This document shows positions 1 to 8,135 of a stretch of DNA of 45,819 nt, in pieces. Each line of letters starts with the position of its first letter. Positions within the stretch are counted from its first letter, which is position 1. Under the pieces are notes generated by a model, which saw only the letters and a list, made by a program, of their open reading frames with translations, was not told the DNA's origin and did no database searches. Source of the stretch: a virus; IMG/VR virus record IMGVR_UViG_3300048029_000569, positions 1-45,819 of that record, one strand, 5' to 3'. The position numbers and the translations under genes were made by a program.

Positions 1-2
1 AA

Positions 3-29
3 ATGTACACAGTTTTTTTCACTTATTTG
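3..29 (-). promoter_or_regulatory. Upstream half of an early promoter cut by the left edge
   Basis: A TGTACA -35 box lies at 4-9. The adjoining upstream bases make a 27-bp block (3-29) identical to the block next to the promoter at 42004-42032. The matching -10 box would lie beyond base 1, so this promoter transcribes leftward out of the window. Only half is visible, so the call rests on the copied sequence. Confidence 0.6.
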
Positions 30-697
30 AAAAAAAGTTGACGCCTATCATATTCTTTTTTAGTATCAACAAGAAGATCAATATAATTATCTCTGTGTTC
101 TTTAAAAACAAGTGGTTCGTTATCATCTACATCCATAATGATAACAGTATTTGTAATCGGCATGCCTGTGCGTTCTTCCCACATAACTGCGTAACCACTC
201 ATCTGTGCAAAGTAATTAGAAATATATTCTTTCTTCTTTACTCTCTTTGAAGTTTTAAAGTCTACAATAGAAGGAACACCATCAAATTCTGCTACACAAT
301 CGCAGCGACCAGCCAAACCGAGATGACGACTATAGAGAGGAGTTTCAAGACCATAGATTGTTCCTATCGAGTTATCAAGAATTGGTTTAAGATTTTGTAA
401 GCTTTGTTGAATATGAGGAAGATAGTCAGTGGTGTCTTCATTAAGAAGATATTTTTCTACAATGGCGTGCACTTGTGTTCCTCTGTTCGAAGCACGTTGA
501 CCTACTCGATTAGCTTCATCTTCTCCTACACGTGCACGCCATTTTGCAATTGCTTCTTCACTTAAGATGGATAACACCGTTGTAATACTAGGATAGAGAT
601 TACCATCAGGATCAGTATAAGTTCTGCCTGATTTGGAAGTGTCAGCCACCAAGTCGTTATATCCGAGATCAATTTCTTCATGAACAAAGTTTCCCAC
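23..697 (-). CDS. RecB-like PD-(D/E)XK exonuclease
   Basis: A 224-residue predicted nuclease of the RecB/Cas4-like PD-(D/E)XK superfamily. What is seen: an RGTQVHAIVE segment (His77, Glu81), a GLAGRCD segment with Asp133, and an IVDFKTSKR motif with Asp146 and Lys148. These are the usual metal-binding and catalytic residues of this fold in order. In phages such proteins probably act in recombination or end processing; that role is inferred. The start is GTG, six bases after the stop of the secreted protein upstream, and no better ATG precedes the conserved core. It is the last complete gene before the left edge. Confidence 0.8.
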   Translation of the reverse strand: MGNFVHEEIDLGYNDLVADTSKSGRTYTDPDGNLYPSITTVLSILSEEAIAKWRARVGEDEANRVGQRASNRGTQVHAIVEKYLLNEDTTDYLPHIQQSLQNLKPILDNSIGTIYGLETPLYSRHLGLAGRCDCVAEFDGVPSIVDFKTSKRVKKKEYISNYFAQMSGYAVMWEERTGMPITNTVIIMDVDDNEPLVFKEHRDNYIDLLVDTKKEYDRRQLFFK

Positions 698-703
698 TGC
701 TTA

Positions 704-1075
704 TTAGTCCCAACCTAATTGTCTATCAATTTCTTCGTAATCAAAAATTAAACTGTTTTCTCCACCACCAAGTAAACAAGCCCATCCATCTTTATGAAAT
801 TCTAAGAAGCTATAAGTGCCTTTATCGGCATTATACACTACAAGAAAGAATGCTGGAAATGTTGATTGTTGTCCATCAAACGAATTTCCAAGAGCTCCTA
901 CTAAGGGAAGCATATTATTGCGCTTCGCATTAGCCATCATTTCGTCTTTATTCATGCATAAAACAGGCTTACTTCGAAATTGAGCAATTGCTCCTTGTGG
1001 TGTTTCTTCAATAGCTTGTGCGTATACAGTAAATGGTAATACTGCAAAGAGTGCAGCAATTAAAAAGTTTTTCAT
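704..1075 (-). CDS. Small exported protein of unknown function
   Basis: A 123-residue protein that I do not recognise. Residues 1-20 form a clear signal peptide: a basic start (MKNF), a hydrophobic core (LIAALFAVLPFTV) and a probable cleavage site after YAQA. The mature part is short and has two cysteines (in KPVLCM and WACLLGGG) that could form a disulphide in the periplasm. Its ATG overlaps the stop of phoH (ATGA), so the two are translationally coupled. A phage protein exported to the periplasm early in infection could act on the envelope, but nothing in the sequence says how. Confidence 0.7.
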   Translation of the reverse strand: MKNFLIAALFAVLPFTVYAQAIEETPQGAIAQFRSKPVLCMNKDEMMANAKRNNMLPLVGALGNSFDGQQSTFPAFFLVVYNADKGTYSFLEFHKDGWACLLGGGENSLIFDYEEIDRQLGWD

Positions 1076-1749
1076 GTTCTTATCCCTAACATTTCTTTGG
1101 CCATAATATAGTCTCGCACAAAATCAGATCTTACAATATCATCCCAATTAAATGTGATAACAGAGAAATTCTTAAGATGCTCGACTATTCTCATGAATTT
1201 GATAACACCATCTTTTTCTGAATCATTGGTGAAATCTGATTGATGATAGTCGCCACAGAAAATTATTCTACAATTATTACCAACACGTGTAATTACAGAA
1301 TCAAGTTCATGAAAACTTAAGTTTTGACACTCATCAACAATGATAATTGAATTATCAATAGTAAGACCTCTTATGTATGAGGTCGTCATAAACTTAAGTG
1401 TGTGAGTCGTAATTAACCGCTTATATGGCTGATCACCCCCGATTAGTTCCATAGCGATATTTCTATAGGGCGCTTCAAACACCTCTTGCTTTTCTTCCAA
1501 AGATCCTGGCAGGTATCCAACATCTCTGGTAGGCACTACTGATCTAAAGACAGTGACACTGTCATATAGAGATTGTTTTTCAAGCACAGCTTCAAGAGCA
1601 AGGTACATAGCAATAAACGTCTTACCGGTACCGGCAGATCCTACTAACGCTAAATGATCACCTTCATCCCATGCTTCGTATGCAACCTTTTGATTGCTAG
1701 TAATAGGTTCATAAGTATAAAGATCATCGATTTTAACCGTGCTTCTCAT
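1072..1749 (-). CDS. phoH: PhoH-like ATPase
   Basis: A 225-residue PhoH-family P-loop ATPase. The Walker A motif GSAGTGKT lies at 37-44. A Walker B of the form IIIVDECQNL lies at about 135-143, followed by an FCGDYHQ segment typical of the family. PhoH is one of the commonest accessory genes in marine phages. Its function in phages is unsettled; RNA metabolism or a helicase-like ATPase role has been proposed. It is coupled by ATGA overlaps to the genes on both sides, so it is part of the leftward operon. Confidence 0.93.
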   Translation of the reverse strand: MRSTVKIDDLYTYEPITSNQKVAYEAWDEGDHLALVGSAGTGKTFIAMYLALEAVLEKQSLYDSVTVFRSVVPTRDVGYLPGSLEEKQEVFEAPYRNIAMELIGGDQPYKRLITTHTLKFMTTSYIRGLTIDNSIIIVDECQNLSFHELDSVITRVGNNCRIIFCGDYHQSDFTNDSEKDGVIKFMRIVEHLKNFSVITFNWDDIVRSDFVRDYIMAKEMLGIRT

Positions 1750-1979
1750 ATGTTAACTGTATTGCCCCTGCCGGCACCTTTCTTAATTCTACCGAGTGTT
1801 TCTTTCCAACCGTCATCTGTTTTAGAATTAAGATTACCTACACCGCCTACAATTTTTGGTGTAGATAAAACTTTTATAACATCAGGCTGTTCATCAAGCA
1901 TTACTTGCAATTCATCATATGAACAATTAACGTCGAATTGAGTATTGTCTTTAATATTTCTAAGCGTATACGTTGGCAT
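1746..1979 (-). CDS. Conserved small phage protein, FmdB-like start
   Basis: A 77-residue protein beginning MPTYTLRN. I place the start at 1979. The longer frame to 2051 would run through the 3' part of the upstream gene, whereas MPTYTLRN resembles the start of small FmdB-type regulatory proteins seen in T4-like marine phages. The CxxC knuckles of true FmdB are missing, because only one cysteine (NCSYDEL) is present. The C-terminus is basic and glycine-rich (RIKKGAGRGN). It overlaps the upstream gene by 20 bases and phoH by 4. Confidence 0.65.
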   Translation of the reverse strand: MPTYTLRNIKDNTQFDVNCSYDELQVMLDEQPDVIKVLSTPKIVGGVGNLNSKTDDGWKETLGRIKKGAGRGNTVNI

Positions 1980-2523
1980 TAAACCACTCCGGTATTGGTC
2001 GTTTTGTCCAAACCATTTTAAATCGATCTTGCTTGGTCTGATAGAATACACGATATGATTTAACAGGATCGTTGAACATGCATTCTGGATTTGATTTCAT
2101 AGCTAGCTTAAACGCAGTTTGATTACCACGTGGAATATTGTCTGGTAGATTACCAAGTATTTCTCGTAGTTCACGATCTGACTTATGAAGCTTATCATAC
2201 CTATATGTATACTCGTCACATAGTGCTGTAAAATGGTTGTAATGCCAGAAATAATTATCACTGCTTTCCATTGTCCATACTGTACAAGGATGACCGGTGT
2301 GAACTGCTTTGTATAGAATATTTTCCCAGTTACTGCTTGGATGTTCCCAGTATCTGACCATTGTTTTACCGGATTTAGATGGACGTCGACCTAGTACACC
2401 GTCTAGCATGCGATGAGCGGTAGACAACATTTGTGCAGATTCGACAATCATCTTAGGTACATGTTTGTCGCACTGTAACTGAGCAGCTGTAATAGGATTT
2501 TGATCGAGAATAAAAAGATTCAT
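1960..2523 (-). CDS. Conserved T4-like marine phage protein, unknown function
   Basis: A 187-residue protein starting MNLFILDQNP with a distinctive CDKHVPKMIVESAQMLSTAH segment. Proteins with this kind of N-terminus recur in marine T4-like phages, but I know no assigned activity. It is rich in His, Trp and Tyr (HPSSNWENI, DNYFWHYNHF). A conserved His/Cys-bearing N-terminal segment could bind metal, though this is only a guess. The ATG is preceded by AAGGTG. A TATAAT/TGTACT promoter lies 50 bases upstream, so this gene starts a transcription unit with phoH. Confidence 0.65.
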   Translation of the reverse strand: MNLFILDQNPITAAQLQCDKHVPKMIVESAQMLSTAHRMLDGVLGRRPSKSGKTMVRYWEHPSSNWENILYKAVHTGHPCTVWTMESSDNYFWHYNHFTALCDEYTYRYDKLHKSDRELREILGNLPDNIPRGNQTAFKLAMKSNPECMFNDPVKSYRVFYQTKQDRFKMVWTKRPIPEWFNANVYA

Positions 2524-2572
2524 AATATAACACCTTAATGAGGTATACTACCTCTGCACCAATTGATAATTT

Positions 2573-2601
2573 ATTATATCACAGAATGCAGAGATAGTAC
2601 A
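2573..2601 (-). promoter_or_regulatory. Early promoter for the 2523-704 operon
   Basis: On the minus strand a TGTACT -35 (2596-2601) is separated by 17 bp from a TATAAT -10 (2573-2578). The spacing is the same as in the other promoters of this window, and the first gene begins 50 bases downstream. Confidence 0.75.
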
Positions 2602-2616
2602 CAGTTTATTTTACTC

Positions 2617-2799
2617 CTATGTGGTAATAGTTCGAGAGAACGTTGTCGACTGGATTTGCTCAATACGTTGATTTAGAAAATTAAGTTTATCCATAATAAG
2701 AGATCGTCTATCATCATCTCCTTTTTTTTCTAATTTCTGAGCATAAATTTCTAACTCTGCAGAATCCTGCTTGAGTCTTTCCAGTTGAGTGTTTACCAT
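2617..2799 (-). CDS. Small coiled-coil protein
   Basis: A 60-residue, highly charged, almost entirely helical protein starting MVNTQLERLKQDSAEL. The start at 2799 is chosen because TGGAGA lies just upstream. An in-frame extension to 2910 would run through the terminator-like hairpin and into the neighbouring gene. The function is unknown. It sits between a predicted terminator (upstream) and the promoter of the next unit (downstream). It is therefore expressed either by read-through or from a promoter I did not see. Confidence 0.55.
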   Translation of the reverse strand: MVNTQLERLKQDSAELEIYAQKLEKKGDDDRRSLIMDKLNFLNQRIEQIQSTTFSRTITT

Positions 2800-2811
2800 C
2801 GGAATTTTCTC

Positions 2812-2841
2812 CAAAAAAAGAGTGCACAAAAATATGCGCAC
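2812..2841 (-). terminator. Rho-independent terminator after the rnh / DUF6433 unit
   Basis: In the minus-strand RNA a 7-bp stem (2822-2828 with 2835-2841, one G-U pair) has a 6-base loop. It is followed by a run of seven U beginning one base later. It lies 30 bases after the stop of the gene ending at 2870. The Shine-Dalgarno of the next gene directly follows the U run. Confidence 0.65.
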
Positions 2842-2869
2842 CTTTAAGTTTAAGGTTAAGATAAACCGA

Positions 2870-3295
2870 TTAGTCTTTGTCTCTAAGCAAACCAGGGAAT
2901 GCCTCCTCAACGATTGGCCTAGAGAGACCTTTCGGCTTCTGCTTGTTTACCATACCAATAACGAGCTTTGCATCTTCAGGATGCACGCTCTCGATCAAAC
3001 CGATAAAAATACGTTCGCGTTTCAATGCTGGAAGAGCCGCCGAACTCTTCAATCCTTTAACGAAGTATTTAAAATTTTTATGTTCTTTGAGTAGATTTGC
3101 AGGATGATTATGGCCTTCACTTGCCGTATAAGGCGGCGCGCCTGGCGGAAGATCAAATTTCACGGTTGCATCCATTGAACCTCTAATAATATCTCTTAGA
3201 GCCCAACTATCATTTTCTCTCAAGACTTTAATCTTATCTGTTTTGTTTGTTTTTTTAGTTACTTCAGATAAGACTTCATAAACATATTTGGCCAT
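2870..3295 (-). CDS. DUF6433-like conserved phage protein
   Basis: A 141-residue protein with the pattern YEVLSEVTKKTNKTDKIKVL, then WALRDIIRGSMDATVKFDLP and PPYTASEGHNHP. I recognise this as the DUF6433-type family common in T4-like marine phages, next to or near the RNase H gene. The function is unknown. The ATG overlaps the rnh stop (TAATG), and AGGAG within the end of rnh is its ribosome binding site, so the two are coupled. Confidence 0.7.
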   Translation of the reverse strand: MAKYVYEVLSEVTKKTNKTDKIKVLRENDSWALRDIIRGSMDATVKFDLPPGAPPYTASEGHNHPANLLKEHKNFKYFVKGLKSSAALPALKRERIFIGLIESVHPEDAKLVIGMVNKQKPKGLSRPIVEEAFPGLLRDKD

Positions 3296-4146
3296 TAAAT
3301 AAACTCCTGTGCACTTTCAATTAGCCTATTCATTCTTTTTGCTACAAGATATGGAAACACCTTGCCTTTGTTAGACCAAGGATCTTGTGCTTCATAACTA
3401 TTTATAATATTACGCTTTAGATCTTCTGGTGTTTTTGTAAGATCGATAAGCGTTTCATTACGTTGATAATTGCGAAACCAACTCGCAGCATAAAGAAGCT
3501 CGCCTTCACTAAGATCAGCAAGAATTGCTTCTTTCTTTTTCTTTGATAATGGTGTTTGACGCAAGCCATTTACAAAAGTATTGTCATCTGATAATACATT
3601 TGGAATTCCATCACCCGCATCTCCTTGTAAGATTTTAAGTTTAAGATTTTGACGAGGATGAGCTTCTTCTACAAGCTTCTTAGTCATAGGAGAAAACTGT
3701 GAAACATTGTCATAGCGTTGCAATTGTTTGAAGTCGCCATCAGAAGATACAATCATAACATCTTCGAAGTTACCAAACTCTTGTGTACGCTCTACAAGAG
3801 TACCAATGATGTCATCGGCTTCGCATCCTTCTTCATGAATAACTTTGTACGGAAAGTTTTCTTTGATTTCATCTTTAATCGTATGCATAATACGAAATGC
3901 TTCACCCCAATCAAAAGTAGATTCGTCGCGACCTTTACGACGATTAGCTTTGTATTGAGGGAAATATGTACGACGCCAATTACCTGGACCATCGCATGTG
4001 AGAATCATTTCGCCATAATCATCTCTAAACTTCTTATTGTACATACGAAGAGAGTTGAGAGTCATATGACGAATCATCTGTTCATCATTTTGTTTATTGA
4101 TAAGAATTGTTGCGAGACAAATACCGCTGAAGTCGACTAGAATCAT
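3295..4146 (-). CDS. rnh: RNase H / 5'-3' flap exonuclease (T4 Rnh type)
   Basis: A 283-residue FEN-1-type nuclease like T4 RNase H (305 residues), which removes RNA primers on the lagging strand. Acidic metal-site segments are visible: MILVDFSG at the N-terminus, CDGPGNWRR, EGCEADDIIG, SSDGDFKQL and the helix-hairpin-helix entry LQGDAGDGIPN. I start at 4146 rather than 4164 because AAAGGA lies eight bases before this ATG. A consensus early promoter (4173-4201) lies immediately upstream. The stop overlaps the next start. Confidence 0.9.
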   Translation of the reverse strand: MILVDFSGICLATILINKQNDEQMIRHMTLNSLRMYNKKFRDDYGEMILTCDGPGNWRRTYFPQYKANRRKGRDESTFDWGEAFRIMHTIKDEIKENFPYKVIHEEGCEADDIIGTLVERTQEFGNFEDVMIVSSDGDFKQLQRYDNVSQFSPMTKKLVEEAHPRQNLKLKILQGDAGDGIPNVLSDDNTFVNGLRQTPLSKKKKEAILADLSEGELLYAASWFRNYQRNETLIDLTKTPEDLKRNIINSYEAQDPWSNKGKVFPYLVAKRMNRLIESAQEFI

Positions 4147-4172
4147 AATGTACATCCTTTGCAATTATGTAT

Positions 4173-4201
4173 ATTATACACTAGATCACCACGAATGTAC
4201 A
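4173..4201 (-). promoter_or_regulatory. Early promoter of rnh
   Basis: A TGTACA -35 (4196-4201), 17-bp spacer and TATAAT -10 (4173-4178). Transcription would begin around 4166, about 20 bases before the rnh ATG. Confidence 0.8.
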
Positions 4202-4603
4202 CTACTTTTTTATGTGACGGGAATGTATTTTGCAACCAATGAACTCGTTGTAATATTCATCTGAAAGTAAAACGTCATACTGAAACTGTAGCTTTGCTTC
4301 ATAGTATGACATTTCGCCTTTTGTTTTACAAAGATATAGGATTTCTCTTTTAAAGGCGTCTAAGCCTTTTGATTCAACCAAAACCATGACTTTTTCTGAT
4401 GAGCCGCAGTATGTTCTCCAGTCACTTTCGACACGCGTATGTACTCGTCTCTTACGCTTCTTAGTGATCGGTAAGATCTTTGGTTTCCAGAAATTCTTTT
4501 TTCCAATATACTTTTTGTTGGTCTCGAGCTCGGTAATGAGATAGACAAACCCTTGGTAATCTTCTGGTGTTGTGTCATAATGTTCATTATTATAGTACCA
4601 CAT
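4202..4603 (-). CDS. GIY-YIG endonuclease, SegE-like
   Basis: A 133-residue protein with the GIY-YIG fold signature: GFVYLI (Tyr21), then KKYIGKK (Tyr32), then ESDWRTYCGSS and FKREILYLC. The layout matches the SegE-type GIY-YIG proteins of T-even phages, which are free-standing homing-type DNA nucleases. No separate DNA-binding domain is evident. It begins 14 bases after the stop of the zinc-ribbon gene without a good ribosome binding site, so it is probably coupled. It is the last gene before the rnh promoter. Confidence 0.75.
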   Translation of the reverse strand: MWYYNNEHYDTTPEDYQGFVYLITELETNKKYIGKKNFWKPKILPITKKRKRRVHTRVESDWRTYCGSSEKVMVLVESKGLDAFKREILYLCKTKGEMSYYEAKLQFQYDVLLSDEYYNEFIGCKIHSRHIKK

Positions 4604-4616
4604 ACTATTATGTATA

Positions 4617-4757
4617 TTAAACTTCAGGCTCCGATATATCCTCTATGTCCGCTCTTCTTCCGCAGACCGGGCAAAATTCTGGAGCTTCGCCGTTTTCAAC
4701 TAGTACAATCGTCGTTGACTCACACTCTTCGCATTCTACTCGGAATTCGTTTTGCAC
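4617..4757 (-). CDS. 46-residue zinc-ribbon protein
   Basis: A short frame starting with GTG, preceded by AAGGGAT, encoding 46 residues. Two paired-cysteine knuckles are visible: VECEECES near the N-terminus and FCPVCGRR near the C-terminus. This is the layout of a zinc ribbon. The tail is acidic (DIEDISEPEV). It overlaps the DUF1289 gene by 38 bases in another frame. The role is unknown; a protein- or nucleic-acid-binding adaptor is plausible. Confidence 0.7.
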   Translation of the reverse strand: MQNEFRVECEECESTTIVLVENGEAPEFCPVCGRRADIEDISEPEV

Positions 4758-4905
4758 TTTTATCCCTTATCTCTATTTTTCTATTGTCATCTGCATAAAA
4801 CCATTCACGAATTTCATCCTGAGAACGGCCACAACCTACGCAGTGACCGCTCTCTAATTGACAAACTCTTATACAAGGTGAAGCAATATTAGAAATCGAT
4901 TTCAC
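4720..4905 (-). CDS. DUF1289 family protein
   Basis: A 61-residue protein matching the DUF1289 pattern: SPCIRVCQL, then GHCVGCGR, then SQDEIREWFYA. DUF1289 proteins are small four-cysteine, probably metal- or Fe-S-binding proteins common in Proteobacteria. No ATG is available. I choose the GTG at 4905, preceded by AGGTGG, which lies within the 3' end of the reductase gene (17-base overlap). Location directly behind ribonucleotide reductase hints at a redox or cofactor role, which is inference only. Confidence 0.75.
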   Translation of the reverse strand: MKSISNIASPCIRVCQLESGHCVGCGRSQDEIREWFYADDNRKIEIRDKSAKRIPSRMRRV

Positions 4906-7105
4906 AAGCACCACCTGCACATGCAGCCGCACCTAGTGTATCAACATCTGTATATTGCTTTTCGGTAAGATCATCTTGCCAGTTAATTTCCTTTAAGTTC
5001 TTTTGAATCTTATTCCACTTATGAAGAAGATATGCGTCCTTTAAACAATACTCAGCTTGCTTTGTATCACCACTAAAGTAATTATCAGCAAAATTACCGA
5101 AACGACGGACCCAGTCTTTCTTCATTACAGTAGTTGAATCGTCAAGAGTCAGATCTTCACCATAACCTTGAGCTGTTGTACATGCATCCCAAAGATTATT
5201 AAAAGTTTTAAGAGCATCAACAACCATACCTGATGCAAAGATAGCACCTTCATCGTATTTTTTTACCATTTCCTGTGCACTAATAACAGCAGTATTTGGT
5301 GCTTGATTAAAGTCTTTATCTCCCATAATCGATAAGAAAGAGATACCAGCAAATGAATGTCTATTCTCAAAGACATACTTTTCTACTTCTTCCCAGTCGT
5401 CTACAAGAATAGTATTCGATACATTATGTCTTACACCTTTGTCTGCACAAAGTTCTATATTTGTACCGGCATCTACCCAATGCTTTTGAGCTTTCTTAAC
5501 CAATTCGAGATGCTTGATACCAATCAAATCATCTTTAATAATCGATTCTTTATTAGGAATAATAGGGAATGAAACAACCACATCAGTTCCACCGGCTGAC
5601 CATACTGACTCTTCGACCATCCAAGGGTTTGACTTCATAATAGCTTGTGTAATTTCAGATTCTTTGTTTAACTGAATGTTCCTAATGTACATAGAAGAAT
5701 GCTCAGCATGAATACCAGAAGCAGTTTGAAGTAGAACTGAAGCGTTTCCGCTTGGCTTAACACACGTTGTTCTAGCTGCTGGATTGATTCCAATAATTGC
5801 TGCCACTTCTCGGTTTGTTTCTCTGACAATCTTTGCTCCTTCTTCTAAGATTTTATCATTAAAAAGGATTCCAGGATTGTTCATCCATCCTGTAATTGAG
5901 ACTCCAAGTAATGCTTCTCTATCAAAGATAGCTTTAGAAGTATCTGATAGGAACTTAAAGTCTGTGTACCCGGCTTGTAGGGTACCAAGGATAGACGCTG
6001 CTCGGCATGCCTTAAAGAAGTCTTCCTTGGTATTGCACATGCCTCCGTTAATCTCTGTGAGATTACAACCTTGCCAACCAGACTGACCATCAATCTGTGG
6101 GAACATACCAATCTCAACACAAGGGTTAGTAGTATGTTCGGTTGATTCAACGAAAACAAATCCTGGTTCACCAAATTGCTTAACAGATTCCATAATCTTA
6201 TTAAACTGGTCTGGTGAAGTTTTATCTCTTACAATAACGGCAGAGTTATTTGATCTGCCTCTTTGTGGATTATCAATAAACCAATTTCCTGTCTTTGCTG
6301 TCATCATTTCTTCATCATCAGGTGAGAAAAGACAGATAGTAGCTGAACGACGTACACCACCTGAAAGCACAGCATCTGCGGCGTGCATAGCAATGTCATA
6401 TACGTTAATTGGCTTAATTGACACAGGTTCTTTTGTGTCTAGTACAATACCTTGAAGTAAATGTTCGATTTTGTCAAGAGAACGACGAAGGCCCTCTGGA
6501 CCTGGTGCTTTAAAGCCACCAGAAATTTTAGCGCCCTTTGGACGAATTTGACTTAAATCAAAAAACACTCGTCTACCTTCGTAGTCCGGGTGTTTACCGC
6601 CGCCAACAAGATAAGATGACATAAGTACATCAAGTGCTGATGCCCAGCCCTCGATAGAGTCTTCTACAATGTATCCCTTTGCTTGTTTTGTGCGCGCAGT
6701 AATTTGTGGTAGTTTAGCAATATGGTGTTTCTGTACAGAGAAGCCTGCACCCGCACCACATAATAGAATATAAAAGATCTCACCAAAGAATTCAGGGCGA
6801 TCTGCATAAGATGACGTGCAATTATACATGCGCATCTGATGCTTCATTAATTGATCACCGCCGAATTGCAAAGCTCTTTGAGCACCAAGCACACGCTGTT
6901 CTGAATATGATTGTTTTGCTTCATTTAAGTATGGAGCAAGTTCATTGCTTTTTTGATTATAGTTTTTGCTATGCATGTCGATAACACGATCGACAGCTTC
7001 ATCCCAAGTTTCATAGCGATTCTCATCTTCAACAAAACGAGAATAGCCTTCGTAAAACTTGGTTTCGGACAAAAACTTCCTTGTGTCAACTTGTGTTGAT
7101 GCCAT
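4889..7105 (-). CDS. nrdJ: Adenosylcobalamin-dependent (class II) ribonucleotide reductase
   Basis: A 738-residue monomeric class II reductase that makes dNTPs from ribonucleotides. Catalytic residues by family analogy: Cys96 in MYNCTSS and Cys347 in GCNLTEI as the redox pair, and the NPCVE motif (Asn327, Cys329, Glu331) around the thiyl radical site. A C-terminal Cys729/Cys734 pair (CAGGAC) would shuttle electrons. There is no NrdB-type partner nearby, consistent with B12 use. Start: ATG with GAGGT upstream, 41 bases after a TTTACA/TATAAT promoter. It supplies precursors alongside ThyX, dCMP deaminase and the hydroxymethylase. Confidence 0.88.
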   Translation of the reverse strand: MASTQVDTRKFLSETKFYEGYSRFVEDENRYETWDEAVDRVIDMHSKNYNQKSNELAPYLNEAKQSYSEQRVLGAQRALQFGGDQLMKHQMRMYNCTSSYADRPEFFGEIFYILLCGAGAGFSVQKHHIAKLPQITARTKQAKGYIVEDSIEGWASALDVLMSSYLVGGGKHPDYEGRRVFFDLSQIRPKGAKISGGFKAPGPEGLRRSLDKIEHLLQGIVLDTKEPVSIKPINVYDIAMHAADAVLSGGVRRSATICLFSPDDEEMMTAKTGNWFIDNPQRGRSNNSAVIVRDKTSPDQFNKIMESVKQFGEPGFVFVESTEHTTNPCVEIGMFPQIDGQSGWQGCNLTEINGGMCNTKEDFFKACRAASILGTLQAGYTDFKFLSDTSKAIFDREALLGVSITGWMNNPGILFNDKILEEGAKIVRETNREVAAIIGINPAARTTCVKPSGNASVLLQTASGIHAEHSSMYIRNIQLNKESEITQAIMKSNPWMVEESVWSAGGTDVVVSFPIIPNKESIIKDDLIGIKHLELVKKAQKHWVDAGTNIELCADKGVRHNVSNTILVDDWEEVEKYVFENRHSFAGISFLSIMGDKDFNQAPNTAVISAQEMVKKYDEGAIFASGMVVDALKTFNNLWDACTTAQGYGEDLTLDDSTTVMKKDWVRRFGNFADNYFSGDTKQAEYCLKDAYLLHKWNKIQKNLKEINWQDDLTEKQYTDVDTLGAAACAGGACEIDF

Positions 7106-7145
7106 CCGAATACCTCGTATAAAATAGAAATTTTGATTATGTAGT

Positions 7146-7174
7146 ATTATATATCAAAACGCAGTTTTTGTAAA
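7146..7174 (-). promoter_or_regulatory. Early promoter of the ribonucleotide reductase operon
   Basis: A TTTACA -35 (7169-7174), 17-bp spacer and TATAAT -10 (7146-7151), 41 bases upstream of the reductase start. It separates the late module on the right from the nucleotide-metabolism operon on the left. Confidence 0.8.
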
Positions 7175-7211
7175 CTGTTATTTACTACATTTAGAAAAAA
7201 AAAATATTTTT

Positions 7212-7460
7212 TTATTTGAGTTCTTCAATTGCTTCTTTGTAACGCTTCCACTCAAGAAGCTCATCAAGCGCATTTTTATACTTCGCTCTAATTTCTTTCG
7301 AAGTACCGATTTGCATATTCTTACCTCTTTGCTCTGTAGCATGAGAATTGAAATCGTTTTCAAGTTTGTGCTTGGCTTGAATGATTTTTGCGTCAGCATA
7401 GATTTCCAGGTTATTAAGAACCAGGTCTTTAATTTGTTTTCCTTTAGGTGTGAGTGCCAT
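7212..7460 (-). CDS. Hypothetical helical protein
   Basis: An 82-residue, charged and probably all-helical protein with no domain that I recognise. It starts MALTPKGKQIKDL after a good GAGGA ribosome binding site and immediately follows the 68-residue protein upstream. It is the last gene of the late unit before the reductase promoter. It is transcribed with the holin, so it could be a minor virion or lysis-associated protein. Confidence 0.55.
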   Translation of the reverse strand: MALTPKGKQIKDLVLNNLEIYADAKIIQAKHKLENDFNSHATEQRGKNMQIGTSKEIRAKYKNALDELLEWKRYKEAIEELK

Positions 7461-7667
7461 TTATTTTTCCTCGAAAAATTTTTCTAACATTTCAATACGG
7501 TCATTAGCAGTAGCCATTTTATCGAGCTCTAATTGAATAGCCTCAACAATATCGCTATGTTCTCCAATACCGACGCTTTGATTCATGTAAACCATGATAT
7601 TAGTCTTTGCAAGCTCAAGCTCGCCTAATGCATGCATGCGTGCAGCTTTAATCAATTGTTCTTTCAT
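7461..7667 (-). CDS. Conserved small phage protein next to the holin
   Basis: A 68-residue helical protein (MKEQLIKAARMHALGELELA and SVGIGEHSDIVEAI). Similar short proteins occur beside structural genes in marine T4-like phages, but I know of no function. It is coupled to the holin gene by an ATGA overlap. Confidence 0.6.
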   Translation of the reverse strand: MKEQLIKAARMHALGELELAKTNIMVYMNQSVGIGEHSDIVEAIQLELDKMATANDRIEMLEKFFEEK

Positions 7668-8122
7668 TTTCTACGTGCCTTTTCAATTGCTCTGGATCCA
7701 AACCAGAAAGATATAATTGCGGCAAAAATTGCCTTCGTGTCTTCATCCCAAAGAAGCTGAATTGCTTCATTGAACTCTGTACCTTTATCTATAGCATCCA
7801 TTAGAAGGGTAATTTCAATGGTAGCAAATAATCCAAAGAATGCATAAGTAATGACTGGTCTAACTGACTTTTGTAAACCGCTAATAAAACCATCACTTTT
7901 GTTAATTGATATATCATGATTAATTAACCTTTGATGTTCATTATCTGCACCCATTGCATCATGAATTTTTAAATCAAAGTCGTACCCTTCTTTACGAAGC
8001 TCAGCATGCATTCGCATTTTGTCTAGCTCATGTTTACGATCTTCTTTCGATGCAAAATGATCTGTAATTGCAGGAACTGCTGAACCAGCAAATCCTAATA
8101 ATGATCCTAATAATGATAACAT
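7664..8122 (-). CDS. Holin, GTA-type three-TM family
   Basis: A 152-residue protein. A short hydrophobic N-terminal segment (LLGSLLGFAGSAV) is followed by a charged linker, then two strong membrane segments, VRPVITYAFFGLFATIEITL (about 93-112) and KAIFAAIISFWFGSRAIE. This matches the three-TM holin family first described for release of gene transfer agents in Rhodobacterales. It would open the inner membrane for the SleB-type endolysin encoded at 31649-32182. The ribosome binding site AAGGATATATA is shared with other late genes. Confidence 0.8.
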   Translation of the reverse strand: MLSLLGSLLGFAGSAVPAITDHFASKEDRKHELDKMRMHAELRKEGYDFDLKIHDAMGADNEHQRLINHDISINKSDGFISGLQKSVRPVITYAFFGLFATIEITLLMDAIDKGTEFNEAIQLLWDEDTKAIFAAIISFWFGSRAIEKARRK

Positions 8123-8135
8123 AATTTATATATCC

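Noticed and set aside
3399-3406. TATAAATA on the minus strand inside rnh
   Set aside because: It lies in coding sequence of an early operon, with no late gene directly behind it. The single match is expected by chance in AT-rich DNA. Similar matches inside the 13731 fibre gene and near 23298 were left out for the same reason.
4889-7105. Plus-strand and alternative-frame ORFs of 70-100 codons within the reductase, helicase and polymerase genes
   Set aside because: They lie fully inside genes with clear family motifs, lack ribosome binding sites and show no recognisable protein features. They are shadows of the real frames.
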